Origin: Streptomyces luteogriseus
Lineage (GTDB): Bacteria > Actinomycetota > Actinomycetes > Streptomycetales > Streptomycetaceae
Length of the DNA: 64,000 bases
Direction of reading: 5' to 3'
NCBI RefSeq assembly: GCF_014205055.1
Contig: NZ_JACHMS010000001.1
Span: 2,232,001-2,296,000 of the forward strand
Position numbers and translations under genes: made by a program. Of the stretch, positions 49,612 to 58,025 are shown one piece after another. Below the pieces are notes generated by a model, which searched no databases, had not been told where the DNA came from, and saw only the letters and a list, made by a program, of their open reading frames with translations. Numbering within the stretch: position 1 is the first letter of the stretch; the number at the start of each line of letters is the position of its first letter.

Positions 49612-51600
49612 TCAGGAGTGCAGGGGGTTGGCGATGGTGACGTAGACGGACTGGGTGTCGACCGGGCCGACGAGTTCGTCGAGGCCGTACAGGCGCGTCA
49701 GCAGGTTGGCTTTGCAGCGCAGGACGGGTGAGTCGAGCACCCGGGCCGGCAACGAGGTGCGCAGCGGGGCCGGGCCGGAAGCGGCATCTCCCAGGAAGCG
49801 GCGGAAGGCGGCGAGCAGCAGCCTCTCGTCGGCCAGCCCCTGGGAGCCGAACGCGCCGATGAGGCCGAGCACGTTGTTGACCACCAGGTAGTACGCGAGC
49901 CGCTCGTCGGTGACCTCGTCACGGACGAACGTGTCGCTCCGCTCTCCGATGCCGGGCAACCGGGCGTCGAGGTCCGCGCGCCGGGACTCGCGGAAGTAGT
50001 AGCCCTGGTTGTCGCGGTAGCGACCGCCCGTGGGCCAGCCTTCGGGGTCCAGCAGGAGCAGGGTGTTCTGCTGGTGCGCTTCCAGGGCGATGCCGGCCTC
50101 ACCGTCCAGCCAGAGGACGGGACGGACCACGTGGGCGAGGTAGCGAAGGAACCACTCGGCTGCGACGGCACCGCGGGGCCGGCCGGTACGGCGGGCGAGG
50201 CGGGTGACGACGTCGGCCAGCCGGGACCGCAGGGCCGGGCCGTGCTTCTCCGTACGCCCTGGGGCACCCTCCGGCGAGGCGTGGCAGCACGGGCGTGGCG
50301 CGAGGAGGCCTGCGACGCAGGAGACGTCGTCGGAGGGGCTGAACGGGTTGTGGCGGATCACCACGTCCAGTCCGGGCACCGGGACGCCGTCGGGGGTGTC
50401 GACGGCGAGCCAGGCCGGGTCCCGGACGATGTCGAAGCCCGGGTGCGCGGCCCGCCACTGCTGAGCGAGACCGCTGCGGAGCAGCCGGTGGACCTCGACG
50501 CCGCGGTGGAGTTCCTTGCGGAGGTTCTCGCGACGGGAGTTGGTGATGCGCAGACCCAGCGACAGCTTGAGCATCGCGGGGGCATGGGTTCGGTAGACGG
50601 TTCGTACGGAGGAGGTGGGGTGCCAGGGAGGGCCGTGGGTGCCGAGGTCACGGAGCAGCCCGGCGTCCAGCAGGGCAGCGGCCTCCGCACGATGGCGGAC
50701 CTCGTGCGCCTGCCAGGGGTGCAGCGGCAGCAGGGCGTATCCGTCCGGCAGCGCCGGTGCGGTCCCGGCGAGGCGGGCGGTGAGCCGGGGCGCGGCGACA
50801 GGGCGCCCGCGTTCGGTCCAGGAGGAGTCGGTGGCGAGGACGGAGGGGGCGACAGCCATCCAGTGCAGAGGGAAGGAGCCGTGCGTCTCGGGTGAGAACT
50901 GCAGCGTTTCGGCGTCGGAGAGGCCATCGCGGCTTTTGGGGCTCGGGTGCAGGGGGTGCCCGAAGATGAGGGCCTGTTCCGCGGACAGGAAGAGGTCGGG
51001 GCCGTCGGCCGGCGCTTCCCGGCGGACGGCGACAAAGCCGGTGACCCGTCGGAGGGAGTCGGCAACCTCCGAGACCAGCCGGACGCCGTCGCTGAAGCCG
51101 GCGGTGGCGGGGCTGGGGGTGCTCGTGGGTGAGGTGTTGTGGGCGGGCCTGGTGCCGGAGTCGGCTGTGGACGTCTCCCTCGTGAGAAGGGCGGCGATAG
51201 TGACGGCGTCGGCCGGTGGGGCGTAGTCGGGCGCCCCGGCGAGACGCGGAGGGCCGAAGCGGTGCCAGCCCGTCGGGGACCAGTAGCGGACCGGCGCGAG
51301 GAGAGCCGTGCCGCTGACGGGAAGGGGGATACGCAGAACACCGTCCGCCGGGGCGGGCTGGTCGGTCTCGCGGGCCCAGCAGCGGAGCAGGTTCTCGACG
51401 GCGGCGGTCTGGGCGACGGTGGGCGGGTCGGGATGCTCCAAGGGGTCGCTGCCGAGGCGTTCGCTCAGCCCCTGTTCGGGTTTCCCGACCGGACGCTGAT
51501 GAGGGACCCGCGGGTTCGGCGACGTTCCCGACGGCAAGGCGTCGACGGTGCCCTGTCCAGGCGTCGGTGAGTGGTCGTCGGGGTGGGGCATGGCGTTCAC
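49612..51600 (-). CDS. IucA/IucC-family NIS siderophore synthetase
   Basis: ATP-dependent synthetase that joins a carboxylate (often citrate) to an amine or alcohol without a peptide synthetase, 662 residues. Core motifs: GHPLHPSPKSRDGLS (about 265), LHPWQAHEVRHR, LKLSLGLRITNSRREN, EAHQQNTLLLLD (about 495) and YRDNQGYYFRESRR, all of which place it in the functional family. A FhuF-like C-terminal region follows (about 560-655). GTG 51600 is preceded by GAGGT; ATG 51591 is an alternative. The gene sits between an aminotransferase-like gene and a GNAT gene in a three-gene cluster on one strand. Which acid and amine it uses cannot be told from sequence. Confidence 0.9.
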   Translation of the reverse strand: MNAMPHPDDHSPTPGQGTVDALPSGTSPNPRVPHQRPVGKPEQGLSERLGSDPLEHPDPPTVAQTAAVENLLRCWARETDQPAPADGVLRIPLPVSGTALLAPVRYWSPTGWHRFGPPRLAGAPDYAPPADAVTIAALLTRETSTADSGTRPAHNTSPTSTPSPATAGFSDGVRLVSEVADSLRRVTGFVAVRREAPADGPDLFLSAEQALIFGHPLHPSPKSRDGLSDAETLQFSPETHGSFPLHWMAVAPSVLATDSSWTERGRPVAAPRLTARLAGTAPALPDGYALLPLHPWQAHEVRHRAEAAALLDAGLLRDLGTHGPPWHPTSSVRTVYRTHAPAMLKLSLGLRITNSRRENLRKELHRGVEVHRLLRSGLAQQWRAAHPGFDIVRDPAWLAVDTPDGVPVPGLDVVIRHNPFSPSDDVSCVAGLLAPRPCCHASPEGAPGRTEKHGPALRSRLADVVTRLARRTGRPRGAVAAEWFLRYLAHVVRPVLWLDGEAGIALEAHQQNTLLLLDPEGWPTGGRYRDNQGYYFRESRRADLDARLPGIGERSDTFVRDEVTDERLAYYLVVNNVLGLIGAFGSQGLADERLLLAAFRRFLGDAASGPAPLRTSLPARVLDSPVLRCKANLLTRLYGLDELVGPVDTQSVYVTIANPLHS

Positions 51601-51822
51601 GACAGGTACCTCATGGGGTGGTTCCGGATCATGCAGGCGGGGGGGGCGGCCGACCGTGGAGATCCGCTCGGCTCGGTGCGGCCCAGAGGGACGCGAGTCG
51701 CGCAGCGGGCGGGCGCGCCGGGCTTGGGGCTCCCGGCCAGCTGGCGCGCAGGCGCCAGGGCAGGCAGACCTGGCCACGACCAGGCACGGCGTGGAGTCCC
51801 ACGCCGCAGGCGCTCGCCGCGT

Positions 51823-53310
51823 TCATGGTGTGGCTGCCGTGCCACCCCCTCGGCTCCGGGCCGCTGCCCGGACCGCGTCGGCCAAGCGGTCCAGTACGGC
51901 CGCCGCTTGTTCGTCGGTGATGGTCAGAGGAGGGAGCAGTTGCACGACGCTCGCGTGACGGCCGCCGAGTCCGACGATGAGGCCGCGCCGCAGGCACTCC
52001 TGCCGGACCGCAGCAGCCAGTTCGGGGGCGGCGGGGAGCGGCCGGCGTCCGCTGCCCGGCATCACCGACGCCGCCACACCACCCTCCGCGGCCCCGGGAG
52101 TACCCGTGAAGCCGGACTCTCCCTCCCTGTCAGGATCCACCAGCTCGACCCCGATCATCAGTCCCCTCCCCCGCACATCCCCTACACAGGGGAAATCGGA
52201 GGCCAGCTGCTGGAGTTGACCCAGCAGACGCGTGCCCAGGGTCGCCGCGCGCTCGGCGAGGGCGTTCTCGCGGACGTGGGCGAGGGTCGCGGTGCCGGCG
52301 GCCATGGCCAGCTGGTTGCCGGGGAAGGCGTCGGCGGGGGTGCCGGGTTCCCAGGTGCCGAGTTCGTCGCGGTAGACCACGAGGGCCAGCGGCAGGCTGC
52401 CGCCGATGGCGTTGGAGAGGACCATCACGTCGGGGGTCACACCGCTGTGCTCCACGGCCCAGAAGGCGCCGGTACGGCCGACGCCGGTCTGGATCTCGTC
52501 GGCGATCAGCGGGACGGACCGGTCGGCGGTGAGCTGTCGCATGCGCCGCAGCCAGGTGTCCGGCGCGGGGATCACTCCGCCCTCGCCCTGGACCGGCTCG
52601 ACGAGCATCGCGGCGGGCAGCGGTGCCCCGGACCCGGGGTCGTCGAGGAGGGATTCAGTCCAGCGGGCGGCGAGGTCGGCCCCGTGCTCGCCCCCGACGC
52701 CGAAGGGGCAGCGGTAGTCCTGCGGGTAGGGCAGGCGGGCCACCCGTGTGTCGTGGCTGTTCGCGGACGGGTCGTCGAGGACTCCGGCGGGGCTTCCGCG
52801 GCCGACGCCGGTGAATGCCAGGAGACCTCGCCGTCCGGTCGCCGCGCGTGCCAGCGCCCAGGCGGTCTCGACGGCTTCGCTACCGGTCGGTCCGCAGAAC
52901 CGCACCCGTGCCCGCTCGGCGAGACCTGGCGGCAGGGTTCGGAACAGCTCGTCGAGGAAGGCGTCCTTGACGGGTGTGGCCAGGTCGAGGGTGTTCAGGG
53001 GCGCTCCGGAGTCGAGGACTCTGCGGATGGCCTCCAGGACGACCGGGTGGTTGTGGCCGAGGGCGAGTGTGCCGGCGCCGGAGAGGCAGTCCAGGTAGCG
53101 GCGGCCGTCCGCGCCCTCGATGGTGAGTCCCCGGGCCCGCACCGGAACGATCGGCAGGGCACGGGCGTAGGTCCGGGCGGCGGATTCGCGTGCGGCTTGG
53201 CGGCGCGGGACTCCTTCGGGCGCGGAGCGCGGGGCGGGTGCGGAGCGCGGGGCGGGTGCGGTGTTGTCGGCGGCCCCATCGGGGACGGGTTTCACCTGCG
53301 TACACCCCAC
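51823..53310 (-). CDS. Class III aminotransferase homologue lacking the PLP lysine
   Basis: A 495-residue homologue of diaminobutyrate-2-oxoglutarate transaminases (Dat/RhbA type). The fold motifs remain: YLDCLSGAGTLALGHNHP, FCGPTGSEAVETAWALARA, PVQGEGGVIPAP and LIADEIQTGVGRTGAFWA with the Asp that pairs with the pyridine nitrogen. Yet the lysine that should form the Schiff base, in LSKAIGGSLP, is Asn300 (codon AAC, 52411-52413). The whole protein shows almost no lysine, so no nearby substitute exists. It may be a non-catalytic partner, a degenerate gene or a sequencing error. GTG 53310 has AGGAGG 5 bp upstream. It is the first gene of the NIS-type cluster. Function open. Confidence 0.85.
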   Translation of the reverse strand: MGCTQVKPVPDGAADNTAPAPRSAPAPRSAPEGVPRRQAARESAARTYARALPIVPVRARGLTIEGADGRRYLDCLSGAGTLALGHNHPVVLEAIRRVLDSGAPLNTLDLATPVKDAFLDELFRTLPPGLAERARVRFCGPTGSEAVETAWALARAATGRRGLLAFTGVGRGSPAGVLDDPSANSHDTRVARLPYPQDYRCPFGVGGEHGADLAARWTESLLDDPGSGAPLPAAMLVEPVQGEGGVIPAPDTWLRRMRQLTADRSVPLIADEIQTGVGRTGAFWAVEHSGVTPDVMVLSNAIGGSLPLALVVYRDELGTWEPGTPADAFPGNQLAMAAGTATLAHVRENALAERAATLGTRLLGQLQQLASDFPCVGDVRGRGLMIGVELVDPDREGESGFTGTPGAAEGGVAASVMPGSGRRPLPAAPELAAAVRQECLRRGLIVGLGGRHASVVQLLPPLTITDEQAAAVLDRLADAVRAAARSRGGGTAATP

Positions 53311-53643
53311 AGCGGCCTCCTCTGACGCACGACCCCGATAGGTGGATTCCGCCACGGCTTCCAAGACCTCCCACTGGGCACGGGCACAGAGGACCGCAGG
53401 CAGACAGCAGGCCCCCCATCCGCTACCAACCCCGGATCACTCACGGGGTTACGGGTTGCCTCAAGATCCTTTCCGTGACGGAACTGTTGCGGATCCGTCG
53501 GATCGCCCCCACAGCCACCGCATAGTGTGTGGTGCCGTTCCCGGACGCCGTGAAGTCGCCCCGAAGTTCCCGCGAGACAGCGGGAATTCGGGGGCGAAGT
53601 GCCGGTTCGTCCACGTTCGTTCCGTACCAGGGGGAGTCAGATC
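53311..53643. other. Divergent intergenic region, aminotransferase-like / protease lipoprotein
   Basis: About 330 bp. I looked here for an iron box for the siderophore-type cluster and found none close to consensus; promoters are not obvious. Some TTG-rich words on the minus strand near 53470-53500 could hold a -35. Confidence 0.45.
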
Positions 53644-54867
53644 ATGCGACCCACACGACCGTCGTCCCATACCGGCCGGGGAGGGAGGGCGCGCCGCGGG
53701 AACTCCCCCGTGCTGGCCGCGGTGGCCCTCGCCTCGGCGCTCGCGCTGACCGCCACCGCCTGCGAATCGGGCGACGCCACGGCGGACGGGGAGGCCTCCG
53801 CATCGGCCACCGCCTCCGACGACGGCAAGCTCAGGATCCCGGACGACATCAGGGACCGGCTCCGCGAGCACGGGATCGACGTCGACAAGTGGAAGAACGG
53901 CGCCTGGAAGAACTGGGACCGGGACGACTGGCTGCGTGAGGCCAACGAGTACATCAACCCGATCATCGAGGGGCTCTGGGACCCGGACCGCATGCGGGAG
54001 GCCGAGGAGCCCGACCAGGGCGTCGACGACAGCGACCTCTCCGGTGACCAGGGCGTGACGGACCCGACGCCCGAACCGGTCGAGGCGCAGGCCGTACCGC
54101 CGTCCTACCACGCCAACGCTCCCACGGCCGGGAAGGTGTTCTTCGACTCCCCCGAGGGCTCGGCCGTCTGCTCGGCGACGGTGGTGAAGGACCCGGCGCA
54201 CCCGGGCAAGTCCAACCTGGTGTGGACGGCGGGGCACTGCGTGCACGCGGGCAAGAAGGGCGGCTGGTACCGCAACATCGCGTTCGTCCCGTCGTACAAC
54301 GACGACGGCAAGCCGGTGGCGGAACTGGAGAACGCCACCCGCGAGGACGTCGCTCCCTACGGCGTCTGGTGGGGCGACTGGGCGCAGACCTCGGACCAGT
54401 GGATCGAGCAGGGCGGTTCGACGGGCGGTGACGGCGCGCCGTACGACTTCGCGGTCATCCATGTGACGCCGGAGAAGGGCAGCGGCGGCAAGTCGCTGGA
54501 GGAGATGGTCGGTTCGGCGCTGCCGGTCGACTTCAAGGCGCCCGCGGTGCCGCAGGTGAAGAGCGTCACGGCGATCGGCTACCCGGCCGCGCCGCCCTAC
54601 GACGGGCAGAAGCTGTTCCGGTGCCAGGACCGGCCCGGGCGGCTGTCGGTCACCACGTCGGATCCGACGATGTACCGCATCGGCTGCACCATGACCGGCG
54701 GTTCGAGCGGCGGTGGCTGGGTCGCGACCGGTGCCGACGGCAAGCCGGCGCTGGTGTCCAACACTTCGATCGGCCCGGTGACGTCGGGCTGGCTGGCCGG
54801 ACCGCGTCTGGGAGGCGTGGCCAAGGGCGTGTACGACTCGGTCAGCAAGAAGTTCGCCGGCCGGTGA
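53644..54867 (+). CDS. Trypsin-like serine peptidase lipoprotein, copy 1
   Basis: A 407-residue exported protein. The signal sequence ends in a lipobox ALTATAC (about residues 34-40), so it is anchored to the outer leaflet of the membrane. A Trp- and charge-rich stretch (DVDKWKNGAWKNWDRDDWL, about 77-95) precedes the protease domain. The catalytic triad is His in TAGHCVHAG, Asp in YDFAVIHV and Ser in GGSSGGGW, a variant of the GDSGG motif. The ATG at 53644 has GGGGGAG upstream. It is 254 bp from a close paralogue, with which it shares the Trp-rich region and the protease core, so they arose by duplication. Substrate unknown; surface protein maturation is possible. Confidence 0.88.
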   Translation: MRPTRPSSHTGRGGRARRGNSPVLAAVALASALALTATACESGDATADGEASASATASDDGKLRIPDDIRDRLREHGIDVDKWKNGAWKNWDRDDWLREANEYINPIIEGLWDPDRMREAEEPDQGVDDSDLSGDQGVTDPTPEPVEAQAVPPSYHANAPTAGKVFFDSPEGSAVCSATVVKDPAHPGKSNLVWTAGHCVHAGKKGGWYRNIAFVPSYNDDGKPVAELENATREDVAPYGVWWGDWAQTSDQWIEQGGSTGGDGAPYDFAVIHVTPEKGSGGKSLEEMVGSALPVDFKAPAVPQVKSVTAIGYPAAPPYDGQKLFRCQDRPGRLSVTTSDPTMYRIGCTMTGGSSGGGWVATGADGKPALVSNTSIGPVTSGWLAGPRLGGVAKGVYDSVSKKFAGR

Positions 54868-55054
54868 CGGCCTGCTGAACCGCGCTGCCGGTGGGGCGGC
54901 GCACCTCGGGCACCCTCACGAGGTCCGGCCCGGGGGCTCTCGGAACCTTCACCGCCCCACCCCGGTACGCCCTCAACTCCACGGGCATAGTGGGGAATCG
55001 CGCGGGAGCACCGGCGCCGCACCCATGACATGCACATGCGGCGCCGCACCGACG

Positions 55055-55090
55055 CACCAGCACCAGCACCAGCACCAGCACCAGCACCAC
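55055..55090 (+). repeat. Hexanucleotide tandem repeat (CACCAG)n
   Basis: Six consecutive CACCAG-type units, the last changed to CACCAC, in the leader between the two protease genes, 31 bp before the second ATG. It can change in number by slippage. Confidence 0.95.
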
Positions 55091-55121
55091 ATTCATAGGC
55101 ACCAACGGGGGTCATAGCACC

Positions 55122-56324
55122 ATGCGTTCCACACGTACGCCTGCATCGAGGCGCGGGCGGCGCACCGTCCTCGCCGCCACCGGGATCGTCGCCGCCCTGG
55201 CGCTCACCGCGACCGCCTGCAACGGCTCCGAGGACTCGGCGAGCGACAAACCCGACACCACCGGTTCCCAGGCCGCCGCGGACGGCGCCGGCAAGGGCGA
55301 GATCCCGGCCGATCTCGCGGGCAAGCTCAAGGAGCACGGGGTCGACGTCGACCGCTGGAAGGAAGGCGGCTGGAAGGACTGGGACAAGGACAAGTGGCTC
55401 AGTGACGCCAGGGACTTCGTCAACCCGGTGATCGAAGGACTCTGGAAGCCGGAGCGGATGCAGTCCGCCGAGGAGGCCGACAAGAGGGTCACGACGAAGG
55501 ACGCGTCGGCCGGCCAGGGTGTCAGCGACCCGGACCCGGCTCCTGTCCGGGCGCAGGCCGAGAAGACGCCGTACCACCGCAACGCGGCCCCCGTCGGCAA
55601 GGTCTTCTTCGACTCCCCCGACGGCCCGGCCGTCTGCTCCGGCACGGTCGTCAAGGACGTGAACCACCCGGGCAAGTCCAACCTCGTGTGGACGGCGGGC
55701 CACTGTGTGCACGCCGGCGGCGACGGCGGCTGGTACCGCAACATCGTCTTCGTCCCGGCCTACAACGACCTCGGCAAGTCCGCGGCGGAGCTGGGCAACG
55801 CGAACCAGAGCGAGATCGCCCCGTACGGCAACTGGTGGGCGAACTGGGCCTCGACCTCGAACCAGTGGATCCAGGGCGGTTCGGAGACCGGCGGCGACGG
55901 AGCGGCGTACGACTACGCCGTCCTGCACGTGAAGCCGGAGCAGGGCGCCAAGTCCCTGGAGGAGACGGTCGGCGCCGCGCTGGACGTGGACTTCTCCGCC
56001 CCGTCCGCGGCCGAGGCCCGCAAGATGGGCGCCTGGGGCTACCCGGCCGCCCCGCCCTACAACGGCTCGAAGATGTTCAAGTGCGTCGACGTGCCCGGAC
56101 GGTTCGCGCTCAGCGCGTCTCTGCCGACGATGTACCGCATCGGCTGCGACATGACGGGCGGTTCGTCCGGTGGCGGCTGGTTCCGGGTCCTGAACGGCAA
56201 GTCGGTGCTGGTCTCCAACACCTCGATCGGCCCGGCCGACAACACCTGGCTGGCCGGTCCGCAGCTGGGCCGGGACGCCGAGGCGCTCTACCAGAACATG
56301 AGCAAGACGTACGGCGGTCAGTGA
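55122..56324 (+). CDS. Trypsin-like serine peptidase lipoprotein, copy 2
   Basis: A 400-residue paralogue of the gene just upstream. Signal sequence with lipobox LTATAC (about residue 28-33), followed by Gly/Ser-rich linker. The Trp-rich region (about 70-90, DRWKEGGWKDWDKDKWL) is conserved. The triad is His in TAGHCVHAG, Asp in YDYAVLHV and Ser in GGSSGGGW. Copies 1 and 2 match best around the catalytic motifs and the Trp-rich stretch. ATG 55122 follows GGGGG and lies after a hexanucleotide repeat in its leader. A terminator follows the stop, convergent with hflX. The two may act on different targets or at different times; no evidence which. Confidence 0.88.
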   Translation: MRSTRTPASRRGRRTVLAATGIVAALALTATACNGSEDSASDKPDTTGSQAAADGAGKGEIPADLAGKLKEHGVDVDRWKEGGWKDWDKDKWLSDARDFVNPVIEGLWKPERMQSAEEADKRVTTKDASAGQGVSDPDPAPVRAQAEKTPYHRNAAPVGKVFFDSPDGPAVCSGTVVKDVNHPGKSNLVWTAGHCVHAGGDGGWYRNIVFVPAYNDLGKSAAELGNANQSEIAPYGNWWANWASTSNQWIQGGSETGGDGAAYDYAVLHVKPEQGAKSLEETVGAALDVDFSAPSAAEARKMGAWGYPAAPPYNGSKMFKCVDVPGRFALSASLPTMYRIGCDMTGGSSGGGWFRVLNGKSVLVSNTSIGPADNTWLAGPQLGRDAEALYQNMSKTYGGQ

Positions 56325-56337
56325 CCCGCACATGATG

Positions 56338-56370
56338 AAGGCCCGCTCCCCGTGACGGGGGGCGGGCCTT
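56338..56370. terminator. Bidirectional terminator, protease copy 2 / hflX
   Basis: AAGGCCCGC / GCGGGCCTT outer stem with a further CCCCGT/ACGGGG inner stem, between convergent genes. Confidence 0.9.
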
Positions 56371-56404
56371 GTCGCGTCGCACGGGACGCGCGCTCAGGCC
56401 GGGC

Positions 56405-57898
56405 TCAGAGCGCCGGAGCCGGAACGTACGGCGTGAGCTCCGCCGCCAGCTCCTCGTGTACCCGCACCTTGAGCAGGGTGCCCTCCGGGGTGTGCTCCTC
56501 GGAGATCACCTCGCCCTCGTCGTGGGCACGGGCGACCAGCTTGCCGTGCGTGTACGGCACGAGCGCCTCGATCTCGACCGACGGACGCGGCAGCTCGTTG
56601 TCGATGAGCGCGAGCAGTTCCTCGATGCCCAGGCCGGTGCGGGCCGAGACGGCGATGGACCGCTTCTCGACGCGCAGCAGCCGCTGGAGCGTCAGCGGGT
56701 CGGCCGCGTCCGCCTTGTTGATCACGACGATCTCGGGCACGTCGTTGGCGCCGACATCCCGGACGACCTCGCGCACGGCGGCCAGCTGCTCCTCCGGGAA
56801 CGGGTGCGAACCGTCGACCACGTGCAGGATCAGGTCGGACTCGCCGACCTCCTCCATCGTGGAGCGGAACGCCTCGACCAGGTGGTGGGGCAGATGGCGC
56901 ACGAACCCGACCGTGTCGGCCAGGGTGTACAGCCGTCCGCTCGGGGTCTCGGCCCGGCGCACGGTCGGGTCGAGGGTCGCGAACAGGGCGTTCTCCACCA
57001 GCACGCCCGCGCCCGTGAGGCGGTTGAGCAGCGAGGACTTGCCGGCGTTGGTGTAGCCCGCGATGGCCACGGACGGCACCTTGTGGCGCTTGCGCTCCTG
57101 GCGCTTGATCTCGCGGCCGGTCTTCATCTCCGCGATCTCCCGGCGCATCTTCGCCATCTTCTCGCGGATCCGGCGCCGGTCCGTCTCGATCTTGGTCTCA
57201 CCGGGACCACGAGTGGCGAGGCCGCCGCCCTTGCCGCCGCCCATCTGCCGGGACAGCGACTGACCCCAGCCGCGCAGTCGCGGCAGCATGTACTGCATCT
57301 GCGCGAGAGCGACCTGCGCCTTGCCCTCCCGGGACTTGGCGTGCTGGGCGAAGATGTCCAGGATCAGGGCCGTCCGGTCGATGACCTTGACCTTGACGAC
57401 GTCCTCGAGGTGGATCAGCTGGCCGGGGCTGAGCTCACCGTCACAGATGACGGTGTCCGCGCCCGTCTCGACGACGATGTCGCGCAGCTCCTCGGCCTTG
57501 CCGGAGCCGATGTACGTGGCCGCGTCGGGCTTGTCGCGGCGCTGGGTGACTCCGTCGAGCACCAGCGCGCCGGCCGTCTCGGCGAGGGCGGCGAGCTCCG
57601 CGAGGGAGTTCTCCGCGTCCTTCACGGTTCCCGAGGTCCAGACGCCGACGAGCACGACCCGCTCCAGGCGAAGCTGGCGGTACTCGACCTCGGTGACGTC
57701 CTCGAGTTCGGTGGAGAGGCCCACCACACGGCGCAGGGCCGCGCGGTCGGAGCGGTCGAACTGGTCGCCGTCCCGCTCTCCGTCGATCTCGTGGCTCCAG
57801 GCGACGTCCTCTTCCATCAGGGCATCGGCCCGAAGACCCTCGGGGTGGCTGTGCGCGAAGCGCTTGGAGTCCTGGGAAAAGGAAGAAGAGGAGGTCAT
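56405..57898 (-). CDS. hflX: Ribosome-associated GTPase HflX
   Basis: Cytoplasmic GTPase that binds and splits stalled ribosomes under stress, 497 residues. The N-terminal domain (about 55-200) has YIGSGKAEEL and an RTALILDIFAQHAKSREGKAQV stretch. The linker helices carry ATRGPGETKIETDRR, diagnostic for HflX. The G domain (about 275-440) has GYTNAGKSSLLNRL (G1), the ATLDPTVRR switch (G2), DTVGFVRHLP (G3) and NKAD (G4). The first 50 residues are a variable acidic region. ATG 57898 is the start. A bidirectional terminator separates it from the protease gene. High confidence. Confidence 0.96.
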   Translation of the reverse strand: MTSSSSFSQDSKRFAHSHPEGLRADALMEEDVAWSHEIDGERDGDQFDRSDRAALRRVVGLSTELEDVTEVEYRQLRLERVVLVGVWTSGTVKDAENSLAELAALAETAGALVLDGVTQRRDKPDAATYIGSGKAEELRDIVVETGADTVICDGELSPGQLIHLEDVVKVKVIDRTALILDIFAQHAKSREGKAQVALAQMQYMLPRLRGWGQSLSRQMGGGKGGGLATRGPGETKIETDRRRIREKMAKMRREIAEMKTGREIKRQERKRHKVPSVAIAGYTNAGKSSLLNRLTGAGVLVENALFATLDPTVRRAETPSGRLYTLADTVGFVRHLPHHLVEAFRSTMEEVGESDLILHVVDGSHPFPEEQLAAVREVVRDVGANDVPEIVVINKADAADPLTLQRLLRVEKRSIAVSARTGLGIEELLALIDNELPRPSVEIEALVPYTHGKLVARAHDEGEVISEEHTPEGTLLKVRVHEELAAELTPYVPAPAL

Positions 57899-58025
57899 TG
57901 GATCCTTACGTAGGTCGGAAACCGTTCACTGTCTGCAACGCACGGGCGGTCCGGGAGATTCCCGGCGTTCCGTGCCGCGCCGACCTGAAGATGGTCGCAC
58001 GGCACGGGGCGTCTCGTCACCGTGT

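Noticed and set aside
53311..53643. Iron box for the siderophore-type cluster
   Set aside because: No stretch close to TTAGGTTAGGCTAACCTAA is present; GGGTTACGGGTTGCC is too far from it.
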